The notes beneath the pieces were generated by a model. It was given only the letters and a program-made list of their open reading frames with translations. It was not told the origin of the DNA and made no database searches. Positions 9,566 to 17,900 of a stretch of 64,000 nt of DNA are shown here, piece after piece (within the stretch, counting starts at the first letter, position 1; each line of letters starts with the position of its first letter). The translations under genes were made by a program, and so were the position numbers. The stretch lies in contig NZ_AP025021.1 of assembly GCF_019977735.1 (NCBI RefSeq), positions 29,645-93,644 of the forward strand, given 5' to 3'. Source of the DNA: Calothrix sp. PCC 7716. GTDB taxonomy: Bacteria > Cyanobacteriota > Cyanobacteriia > Cyanobacteriales > Nostocaceae.

Positions 9566-10134
9566 GAGTTTCTCCGTAATATTTCAAAATAAACCAAATT
9601 ATCTGGTTCGTCTGGGTCGGGACCGCAATCGAGTAATCCAACCCTAATTTTACGATAAAAGTCTATAGAATCGGGGAGAGCATGTAGTCCTACACGTCCT
9701 TGATATCCTAATTCATAACTACGGGCAATAGCAAAATCAACTAAATTTTTACCAACACCTTTGTAGGTGGGAGGATTGTTGATTGCTGGACGGTTCCAGG
9801 GTCCTGTAGCTAATGCACTAATATATACTAGCCTCCGACGATACTGAGATTCAATTTGGCAGCGTTTTTTTAATATATCAATTGTCATCAATCCTTGGGT
9901 AATGCCTTCACACTCAATTGCATAAAGCTCATCCCCAGGCAATATTTTAGCTAGCCGATTCTTTTTTTCCCAATTCCAGTCAGCATCGGAGTAACGTGTA
10001 CCCGTTAGTTGAGGTGCCCATAAATTTTGAGCATCTGCAAGGTGTTTATCTGATACAGTTGTAAGAATGGCATCGACAATTTGGTTGTCCTGCACCCGTA
10101 ATAATTTGACATTCAGGCTAAAATTTGAAACCAC
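9562..10134 (-). CDS. GNAT-family acetyltransferase-like protein
   Basis: The frame opens with GTG at 10134 and encodes 190 aa. The central part reads ECEGITQGLM, then VYISALATGPWNR, then YKGVGKNLVDFAIARSYELG and GLHALPDSIDFYRK. This is the usual GNAT order of beta4, the acetyl-CoA-binding V/I-G-x-G-x-A-like turn (here GVGKNL) and the beta5/alpha4 block. Substrate is unknown. It is the first gene of a two-gene operon with the 214 aa protein, and it is divergent from the XRE-like gene at 10203 (68 bp apart). A shorter broken relative lies at 13244-13372. Confidence 0.75.
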   Translation of the reverse strand: MVSNFSLNVKLLRVQDNQIVDAILTTVSDKHLADAQNLWAPQLTGTRYSDADWNWEKKNRLAKILPGDELYAIECEGITQGLMTIDILKKRCQIESQYRRRLVYISALATGPWNRPAINNPPTYKGVGKNLVDFAIARSYELGYQGRVGLHALPDSIDFYRKIRVGLLDCGPDPDEPDNLVYFEILRRNS

Positions 10135-10202
10135 ACCAAGTTTTACACCCCGACAATTTATTATATTTTTACTAGTATGACTATAAAATTATATGTGATT
10201 AT

Positions 10203-10520
10203 ATGTCAAGTATGACTAGTAAAAAACTTATTATGTTGGAACTCGATATTATCGCATCTGTAGATTGGAAGCCAGAGTTTGGTAAAAAACTAAAATTGAT
10301 GCGAGGTAAAGTATCTCGGCGCGCGCTAGCCCAGAAAGTTGTTGACCAGTACGACTATAAGGTGTCTCAGCAATATATACAGCTTTTGGAACACCCCGAA
10401 GGAAACGAAAAGGCGCCTGCTACCGTATCCTTCAAACTGCTAAGATATCTAACAGAAGCACTAAACACCAACGTTTACGATTTGTTTGGCTCACCCGAAA
10501 TATTTGCTAGTGACACTTGA
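10203..10520 (+). CDS. XRE-like helix-turn-helix regulator
   Basis: The 105 aa protein contains a helix-turn-helix region from about residue 24 to 95: FGKKLKLMRGKVSRRALAQKV, then a recognition-helix-like stretch (VSQQYIQLLE) and the LLRYLTEALNTNVYDLF ending that is standard for Cro/CI-type domains. It is divergent from the GNAT operon, with 68 bp between start codons, and probably represses it and itself. Several in-frame ATGs lie close together (10203, 10212, 10233), so the exact start is uncertain. Confidence 0.7.
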   Translation: MSSMTSKKLIMLELDIIASVDWKPEFGKKLKLMRGKVSRRALAQKVVDQYDYKVSQQYIQLLEHPEGNEKAPATVSFKLLRYLTEALNTNVYDLFGSPEIFASDT

Positions 10521-10654
10521 AACATGCCACCTTTAATTGACTCAATTCCATACTGCCGCTCAATCACAGATAATAACTCTTCTTGTGTGGGCGTTAAATA
10601 CGGAGTTGGTTCCGGTGCAAAGAATTCAAACATGGCAACTACAACTTCTTCCAT
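10475..10654 (-). CDS. Possible small protein, 59 aa
   Basis: A 59-codon frame (MEEVVVAMFEFFAPEPTPYL) overlaps the 3' end of the XRE gene in antisense by 46 bp. It is preceded at 10656-10754 by another minus-strand frame of 32 codons (MDSENLNSELSVLYRAAAEK). The residue choice looks protein-like, with a hydrophobic helix followed by a proline-rich turn and an amphipathic helix (TQEELLSVIERQYGI). There is no family match that I know. Overlap with a real gene lowers confidence. Confidence 0.35.
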   Translation of the reverse strand: MEEVVVAMFEFFAPEPTPYLTPTQEELLSVIERQYGIESIKGGMFQVSLANISGEPNKS

Positions 10655-11017
10655 ATTAGGAACCTAAGAAAGGCGCCGTAACCTTGGACAGCAATTTTTC
10701 CGCTGCTGCACGGTATAAAACTGATAATTCACTGTTGAGATTCTCCGAGTCCATATTTTCTTTCAATGGTTGTAAGTAACTCTTACGGCGCCTCATGGAC
10801 TGTAGTTTTACAGGCGCCGCAGTATTTCCAGCATATCACCGAATCGTAACTCCAACTTTAGTATAGGCGCCTAATCAATAAAAAGGACAGCTACCAATTC
10901 AAGCTTTATTCCGATGTGTTAAGCCGCTCAAAATTTCTATTATTTACTCATGAAAGCGAACAGCCCAAACGCTACAAGCTTTCCAACATAACTTATATAT
11001 TCAATGGAGATAAACTA

Positions 11018-11245
11018 ATGAATAACGAGATTAATGCAATTGAACTATCTACCGATGAACTTGATACCGTAGCAGGTGGTTTAGCTATTAGTTTAGGTGA
11101 TGTTGGCGGTTTTGCGTCTGATGCATCAAACAGCTACTCACTAAAACAACTTCAAGTTGGTCAACAAACCTTTGCTGGTCCCGGTGGTAGCTATACAGGT
11201 TCTGTAACCAACTTACAAGAAATATACCAGCAATTCTCATTTTAA
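11018..11245 (+). CDS. CTB-type bacteriocin precursor with double-glycine leader
   Basis: I place the start at the ATG at 11018, eight bases after GGAG, giving 75 aa; the longer frame from 10916 lacks a ribosome site. The leader reads ELSTDELDTVAGG and ends in Gly-Gly, the cleavage signature for peptidase-containing ABC exporters (C39 type). The core is glycine-, serine- and glutamine-rich. Precursors of this kind are called CTB family bacteriocins in cyanobacteria. No exporter or modification enzyme is adjacent, so maturation would depend on genes elsewhere. The downstream neighbour is a transposase gene, so the operon may have been interrupted. Confidence 0.8.
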   Translation: MNNEINAIELSTDELDTVAGGLAISLGDVGGFASDASNSYSLKQLQVGQQTFAGPGGSYTGSVTNLQEIYQQFSF

Positions 11246-11458
11246 AAAAAATAGAGTATTAACCCCGATTTTGGAATTGCCGATATAGTACTAAGTAACT
11301 ATTTTTTGATACCGAGAGGATAACTAAAAAATAATTGGGTCGAATAATTGAGTATAAATACTTAGTAGAGTACAGGACTGCTTGAGAACAAACGGGGGAA
11401 ATCCGGTGGGATAGCTTGGTTTTAAGATAGAGACTTCAATGGAAATAAAAATTTATAA

Positions 11459-12856
11459 TTGTTGCCAGATGATGTAAAATCAGTGAGTAAAAAATATGAC
11501 AGTGTATCAAATTACTTAAATATGGCTACAAAAGAAACGACTCTAGAAATCCCTGAATTAATCGAATTTTTACGGTCATCATTACATAATTTACCCGACG
11601 AAAGGAAGCCAGGTAATAATACAAAATATCAGGTAGAAAATGCAGTGATGGCTGCCTTTTCGGTATTTTTTACTCAATCAGAATCTTTTTTAGACCATCA
11701 ACGCTTAATGAAAAGTAATAAGGGAAAAGATAACGCAGCAAGTTTATTTTCAATTGAATTAATACCGAGTGATAATCAAATAAGAAACTTATTAGACCCG
11801 GTGCCAGCTAATAATATTTTTATGGTTTTTCAAAAAGTTTATGAATGGTTAGAGGAACAAGGAATTTTGAAAAAATTTTTCTACTTAGGCGAAGAACTTT
11901 TAATAGCTTTAGATGGCACAGAATATTTCTCATCTAATAAAATTAATTGCCCTCATTGTAACTGTCGTAATCATCGAAATGGAACTACAACTTATTTTCA
12001 TGGTTGTGTTACGCCTATTATAGTTTCTCCCAATCAAAAACAAGTGATAAACTTAGAACCAGAATTTATTAAAAAACAAGATGGGCATCAAAAACAAGAT
12101 TGCGAAAATGCGGCTGTTAAAAGATGGTTAAATCAGAATCATAAAAATAAGTATGGTAAGGCTGTAACCCTCTTAGGAGATGACTTGTATGCTCACGAGC
12201 CGATTTGTGAGTTAGCTTTAAAACAAGGTTATAATTTTATTTTTGTTTGCCTTGAAACATCACATAAAACTTTGTATGAATGGCTAGATTTCTTAGACAA
12301 GAGTGGAGAAGTTACAACCATTGAAAAGAAAAAATGGGATGGGAGAAAGAATCTAATTTATCGTTATCGCTATGCTTCTAGACTTCCATTAATGGATAAA
12401 GACTCAAGCATAGAAGTTAATTGGTGCGAACTAACTATTATTAATGAAAAAACAGAAGAAGTTATCTACCAAAACAATTGGATAACGAATCATAAAATCA
12501 CCGAAAATAATGTTGAGGACATTGTTAATGCAGCGCGCAGTAGATGGAAAATTGAGAATGAAGGCAATAACGTTCTCAAAAATCACGGTTATAATTTAGA
12601 GCATAACTTTGGTCATGGTAAAAATCATTTGTGCGAGTTATTATTATCCTTAAATTTATTAGCTTTTTTATTTCATACTGCTTTAGATTTAGTTAATTTG
12701 ACCTATCAAAAAGTTCGCGAGCTATTAGTAACTCGAACTACTTTCTTTAAAGATATTCGTACCTTACTAAAATATTTATTTTTTCAAGATTGGTCACATG
12801 TATTTTCATTTATCCTCACAGAGCATGTCCCATTTAAAAAGGCAAATTCTAGTTGA
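11459..12856 (+). CDS. DDE transposase of a cyanobacterial insertion sequence
   Basis: The 465 aa protein has an N-terminal helical region (LPDERKPGN, SVFFTQSESFL), then the catalytic-type strand LLIALDGTEYFSS (first Asp), a zinc-like CPHCNCRNHRNG knuckle, the second Asp strand LLGDDLYAHEPICE, and the Glu helix RWKIENEGNNVLKNHGYNLEH. This fits IS4-like or ISNCY-type DDE transposases often seen in cyanobacteria. The start used is a TTG; an ATG at 11525 is an alternative. The gene looks complete. The block from 10872 to 13188 contains no GGCGCC, unlike DNA around it. I could not find convincing terminal inverted repeats by eye. Confidence 0.8.
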   Translation: MLPDDVKSVSKKYDSVSNYLNMATKETTLEIPELIEFLRSSLHNLPDERKPGNNTKYQVENAVMAAFSVFFTQSESFLDHQRLMKSNKGKDNAASLFSIELIPSDNQIRNLLDPVPANNIFMVFQKVYEWLEEQGILKKFFYLGEELLIALDGTEYFSSNKINCPHCNCRNHRNGTTTYFHGCVTPIIVSPNQKQVINLEPEFIKKQDGHQKQDCENAAVKRWLNQNHKNKYGKAVTLLGDDLYAHEPICELALKQGYNFIFVCLETSHKTLYEWLDFLDKSGEVTTIEKKKWDGRKNLIYRYRYASRLPLMDKDSSIEVNWCELTIINEKTEEVIYQNNWITNHKITENNVEDIVNAARSRWKIENEGNNVLKNHGYNLEHNFGHGKNHLCELLLSLNLLAFLFHTALDLVNLTYQKVRELLVTRTTFFKDIRTLLKYLFFQDWSHVFSFILTEHVPFKKANSS

Positions 12857-12958
12857 AAAATATTAATCTATTGAAAGATTAGGTAAAAGTTATTTATTCA
12901 AAAAAATAAAAAGTTGTTTATAATTTCATCTAAAATTATCAGTTGAAATCTATTTTTC

Positions 12959-13147
12959 ATGGAAAAATTTATTAAAACTTGTCTATCTTCAGCTTCGGAT
13001 GATAATTATCTATCAAAAAATGATGCTTCGGCACAAGTTCTCTATTTAAATAACAGAATTTTCTCTATTTTTTTTCAAAATGAGAATTGCTGGAAATATA
13101 CAGCAAGGCTGGTCAAGCAATTGCTGTTAAATAAATACAACGATTAA
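12959..13147 (+). CDS. Doubtful small ORF downstream of transposase
   Basis: A 62 aa frame starting at an ATG lies 102 bp after the transposase. Its residues do not form a recognisable domain. It could be a remnant of a gene split by the insertion, or chance. No good ribosome site is seen. Confidence 0.2.
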   Translation: MEKFIKTCLSSASDDNYLSKNDASAQVLYLNNRIFSIFFQNENCWKYTARLVKQLLLNKYND

Positions 13148-13187
13148 AGTCTCTTCAACCTGTATACCTTTTTAACATCACTTCACA

Positions 13188-13223
13188 CGGCGCCTGTCAT
13201 TTCAAACGCAGGCGCCGTTTTTT
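13188..13223 (+). terminator. Rho-independent terminator built on GGCGCC arms
   Basis: The nine-base arm CGGCGCCTG (13188-13196) pairs perfectly with CAGGCGCCG (13209-13217) around a 12-base loop and is followed by six T residues. This is a strong intrinsic terminator for plus-strand transcripts. A degraded relative of the same sequence, including the flanking bases, lies at 19258-19312. Confidence 0.8.
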
Positions 13224-13243
13224 ATGTGTAAATACAAAATTAA

Positions 13244-13372
13244 TCGCCAGCACTTGAAGTGGAAGGTGCTACACAAGGCTTGATGCAAATAGAAACGCAA
13301 CGGCACGGCTCATATAAAATATATGGACAAAAGCTTATATATGTAGAATTTCTAGCTTCGGCACCTCTTTAA
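13244..13372 (+). pseudogene. Fragment of a GNAT-like gene
   Basis: This 42-codon frame reads ALEVEGATQGLMQIE and later KLIYVEFLASAPL. Those two blocks align in the same order with ECEGITQGLMTID and RLVYISALATGP of the acetyltransferase at 9562-10134. There is a stop just upstream and no start codon, so it is a remnant of the middle of a second, diverged GNAT gene. Confidence 0.6.
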
Positions 13373-13522
13373 CGTGTGGCATCCGAGGCGCCTAATTATT
13401 AAATAAAGGGAAAGAATACTATAAAATAATGAGGTAGAATTTTTTTGTGTGCAGTTATCAAATGTGTAGTACTCTTTACAACCTAATACTCTAATCTTCA
13501 TCATTAATTATAGATATATTCA

Positions 13523-13560
13523 GTGTTGGCGCCGTTCCACTGTTCCACAACATTTAGTCC
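13523..13560 (-). mobile_element. Scar of a Tn3-family transposase gene
   Basis: About 37 bases here match, with one difference, the minus-strand coding segment of the transposase at 58905-58941 (the region coding the catalytic Glu motif NVVEQWNGAN). The similarity stops abruptly on both sides. It is too short to be functional and looks like debris of a related transposon. Confidence 0.6.
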
Positions 13561-13570
13561 CTTTTTTAAA

Positions 13571-14200
13571 ATGAGTGGTGTAGAGATGGAAGATATCTTG
13601 AAAACTTTAGAGGAGTTGGGCTTTTATACATACGAAGAACCAGCTTTAGTGCCCATAATTAAAACGTTGCAGTTGAGTCATAATTCAGTTTGGATCCGAG
13701 AGGGAATATATAAACAATTGAAGGCGCCATTAACAGTCACAAATAATCAGCTTATAGAAACTTGCAATGAGTTTATAAATTTATACGGGAACTTACCTCC
13801 ACATCGTTGTTTCTCCATCGATAAAGAGGATTTGTATGAATATCCACCAATGATATTTGAATATCAGTACTTATGTAATAGTCTAAGAAAATGTGGTGTC
13901 ATTATTAATGATATAGATGAATATGAGGATGAAGATGGAAATCTTCATTTGATTACTGACGTAGGTGATTTCCTTATTTGTCCTGAAGAATTTAGAGCAT
14001 CGTATAATCATGCTTACTTAAAGTGGGAAGCAGTTATATCACACACTATAAAAATGCTTAATGATTTATTATCTCAGACAGGTAGCGATGAAAAGTTTTA
14101 CATGCTGCATGAAGAATCAGAAGAGATAACTTTTATTGTTCTGCTCAACTCATGTTTGTTTAATTTTTTTAACGGCACTAAAGAATTATATAACATATAA
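13571..14200 (+). CDS. Hypothetical acidic protein, about 209 aa
   Basis: The open frame extends upstream to a GTG at 13523, but those 16 codons are the Tn3 scar, so I start at the ATG at 13571; another ATG is at 13586. The protein is acidic (DIDEYEDEDGNLH) and mostly helical, without signal peptide or membrane segments. No family was recognised. A 37-base piece of this gene (13627-13663) recurs with two differences at 63060-63096 inside the Tn3-like element, so the gene or a relative has been associated with that element. Related AT-rich segments beginning GGCGCCTAA lie on both sides (13386 and 14226). Confidence 0.5.
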   Translation: MSGVEMEDILKTLEELGFYTYEEPALVPIIKTLQLSHNSVWIREGIYKQLKAPLTVTNNQLIETCNEFINLYGNLPPHRCFSIDKEDLYEYPPMIFEYQYLCNSLRKCGVIINDIDEYEDEDGNLHLITDVGDFLICPEEFRASYNHAYLKWEAVISHTIKMLNDLLSQTGSDEKFYMLHEESEEITFIVLLNSCLFNFFNGTKELYNI

Positions 14201-14457
14201 CGCCTGTACAAAAGCACACGAGACATGGCGCCTAACTATTTAATAAGCAGTCCAATAGTACTATAGTAAAGTACAATTTTCTGTGTACGATGAAAAAATC
14301 AATCCGTCCTTCAACTTTCCGAGAATGCGCGCGTTTACAATCTTTTAGGCACAAACTTCCCTGGAACTCTCAACAGTAACGATTATTAATATACAACCAC
14401 CTCAAATCAAACCCCTCCATTAATAGATACGATAAAGTGGAGTCAAAAAGAAAAACC

Positions 14458-14904
14458 ATGAACCCACAACTAACCGAAAGCGAAATCAACAACCTACGCA
14501 ACATATTAAAAGAATACGAACCAGCCAACAAAGCCATCGACGCATTAGAACGCAACGACGGTGACTTAGACCTATCCTTTGAAGAACTCTGGATAGAGAA
14601 AAATGGTAGAATCGGCATGAAAGAAGGTAAAAGTATTCGACAAACAACACTAGACGTATTGCGAGGCGAACTTTGTGGAAACGAAGGATTTCGCGCGCGT
14701 CTGGGTGAATATGCCAAAAGTCCAGAAAATGCCGTTTTACTCACAGCAGCAATAACATCATTAATGGCATTAACAGCAATACCTCTCGACCCATCAATAG
14801 CAACTATAATCGTTCTCTATATTCTCAAAATCGGCTTAAATGTATATTGTAAATACACCGAACCGAGCGATGAAAGCAATGGAACTTTACCACCAGGCAA
14901 ATAA
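14458..14904 (+). CDS. Small protein with C-terminal membrane segment, convergent with CHAT gene
   Basis: I start at the second ATG (14458), giving 148 aa. Residues 1-90 are soluble and helical (LTESEINNLRNILKEYEPA, then a DGDLDLSFEELW segment). Residues about 93-128 are hydrophobic, with two short spans split by a proline-aspartate turn, so the C-terminus is probably in the membrane. The gene ends 26 bp from the stop of the CHAT-STAND-TPR gene. CHAT is a caspase-like protease, so this could be a target or partner, but the convergent arrangement gives no operon support. No family was recognised. Confidence 0.6.
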   Translation: MNPQLTESEINNLRNILKEYEPANKAIDALERNDGDLDLSFEELWIEKNGRIGMKEGKSIRQTTLDVLRGELCGNEGFRARLGEYAKSPENAVLLTAAITSLMALTAIPLDPSIATIIVLYILKIGLNVYCKYTEPSDESNGTLPPGK

Positions 14905-14930
14905 ACTATAATTTATGGGCGCCGCAAAGC

Positions 14931-17900
14931 TCACTCCCTATCACCCATTATTCTCTGCTTCAACTCCTCGATCGTTATTCCCAAAATCGGCGCCATCTCC
15001 ACCAATAAACCCTCATCCTCAGTAACTCGATAAAAACGAGCAAGATTACGCAGGGAAATTCCTAAACCATACTCGTCATTAAACTCAACAGTAATTACCA
15101 AAGCTTGCAGGTAATTAGCTTTTGCTGACTCCAATTCCCCTAGTTGTTCCGTTACTGTTCCAATCTGGTAGTAAGTGCTACTACAGTCAAAGGACGCACC
15201 AAATTCGATTTTTATGTCGAGAGCTTTTTGATAATAGTCTCGTGCGAGCTTAAATTCTCGCAATTCTTGGGCAACCATTCCCAACTGGTGGTAAGTGCTA
15301 GCACAGTCAAAGGACGCACCAAATTCGATTGTTATGTCGAGAGCTTTTTGATAATAGTCTCGTGCGAGCTTAAATTCTCGCAATTCTTGGGCAACCATTC
15401 CCAACTGGTGGTAAGTGCTAGCACAGTCAAAGGACGCACCAAATTCGATTGTTATGTCGAGAGCTTTTTGATAATAGTCTCGTGCGAGCTTAAATTCTCG
15501 CAATTCTTGAGCAATCATTCCCAAATTGTGGTAAGTGCTAGCACAGTCAAAGGACGCATCAAATTCGATTTTTATGTCGAGAGCTTTTTGATAATAGTCT
15601 CGTGCGAGCTTAAATTCTCGCAATTCTTGGGCAACCCTTCCTAACTGGTGGTAAGTGTTAGCACATTCAAATGTAGCACCAAATTCAATTTTTATGTCTA
15701 GAGCTTTTTGATAATAATCGCGTGCTTGCTGGTACTCTCGCAATTCTTGGGCAACTATTCCCAAATTGTGGTAAGTGCTAGCAGAGTCAAAGGACGCATC
15801 AAATTCGATTTTTATGTCGAGAGCTTTTCGATAATAATCATGTGCTTGCTGGTACTCTCGCAATTCTTGGGCAATTATACCCAACTGGTGGTAAGTTCTA
15901 GCACATTCAAATGTAGCACCAAATTCAATTGTTATGTCGAGAGCTTTTTGATAATAATTGTGCGCGAGCTTAAATTCTCGCAATTTTTGGGCAACTATAC
16001 CCAACTGGTGGTAAGTTCTAGCACATTCAAATGTAGCACCAAATTCGATTGTTATGTCGAGAGCTTTTTGATAATAATTGTGTGCGAGCTTAAATTCTCG
16101 CAAATCTTCAGCAACCCTTCCCAATTGGTGATAAGTTCTAGCACATTCAAATGTAGCACCAAATTCGATAAAAATTTCCAGAGCTTTTTGATAATAATCG
16201 CGTGCTTGCTCATATTCTCGCAAATCTTCAGCAACCCTTCCCAACTGGTGGTAATTAATAGCAAAGTAAGACTTGATTTGTCTTAATTCTACTCCTTGCA
16301 GTAGTTGTAGTAACTCGATATTTCGCTCGTAAGATTTCTTAGCTTGCGGATAATTCTGTATTTGTAAATAACAATTACCAAGATTACCTAGCACTAGCAC
16401 AATATCCAAACCTACTCGACCTGCTCTAATCTCTGCTGGATAAGCAGCTTGTGCGTTACAGACAAATTCTGCTAACTGCAAACTACTTTGAATATCATTA
16501 GTTAACTCCAAGTATTTATTTAAGCAAATGAAAATATCAACTGTTTCCCACTTTGATAAACAAATTTGCAACGCATTATATAAGTTTTCATACTCCAACC
16601 GACAGAAGAAAATACCCAATTGCCGTTCCTCGGCTAACTGAGATTTCATATAATGTTTATACAAATCAGCCAAGCCAAGATAATGATTTTTAAACCCCTC
16701 TTGCAAAGCATCTCTAGTAGCTGCATCAAGTGATGCTAGTTTCGCCTTTAAAAAGAAGGGAAAAATTGGCTGAATTTGCAACAACCTTTCTTTACCTTTA
16801 CTCGTAGGAGAGGGGTTAGGAGAGAGGTCAGACAACAAACCCCAATTTATTGCTTCTTGTATCGCTGCATCAAATTTATCAAAGTCATAATCAAAAAACG
16901 GCTCTAACTTCTGTAACTCCTCAGCATAATTAGGTATACCATCCCGCCAAATAAACCCACTAAACGGCGCCAAACACAGCAACAACCTCTGAGCAGACTC
17001 AGACAAATTACTATGGGAATACTCCACACATTTAATAATACTCTGCGTCTTATCTTCACTAGGACTATCTAAATTAATATCCGCCGCTTCTAGCTTCTGC
17101 AAAACCTCCCCAGGTGAGAGATTTCTTAAATTTACTAACACCACCTCCATCGCTAACGGATACCCCGCTAACAGCTTCATTAATTTCTCAAAATCCCCAT
17201 CCTGGCGTATCTTCGCAATTTTTCTCTCATCCCCCACATTGCGCTCTAATATCTTATTAGATAACTCCGTGCGCGCTTCTTTATCTAATCCCTGTAACCT
17301 ATATATATTCTGTTTAAACGTCCCTTGTAACCAATCTTCTCCACATCTCGAACCCAAAATAACCCGCGTTTCTCCCCCTACTAGTCGCGTCAAAAAATCT
17401 TGCAGTTGCTTCTGCTCTGCTGCTGGTAATGTATTTTGAATTGCTAAAGCTTGTCCTGTGACTGACTCAAAGTTATCTAATATGACAATATATCTTTCCG
17501 CACGCAATTTAGCCAGCAATTTCTGCATCTGCGCGGTTAAATTCATCGCTTGAAAAGCAGCAAACTCAAATTTATTATATACCCGCTTACCAATCTCAAA
17601 TAAAATTTGTGTTAGTGTCCAAGCTTTCTCATCGTAGCCAAAGTAAAATATATCTGTTGCAAAATTCGTTGTCTGCCACCAACTGCGTAGATAATTTAAT
17701 AGAGTTGTCTTTCCTGTTCCTCCCATCCCCTGTAATAGTAGAATATTATGGCGCCACAAAGCCTTCTCTATCTTCAATATCTCTAAATCTCGCCCAATAA
17801 ACCCATACTCTGGTGGTGTATATTGATATAATTCTCCTAATTTATTAAAATAATCCTCTTCTTCCTGGGGTGTAAATGAGCGTACATTTAAATTTACCTG

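Noticed and set aside
15144..16286. Long repetitive plus-strand frames (166 and 192 codons) opposite the TPR region
   Set aside because: They are the antisense reading of the 120-bp TPR repeats. Because the repeat length is a multiple of three, any frame without a stop in one unit stays open in all.
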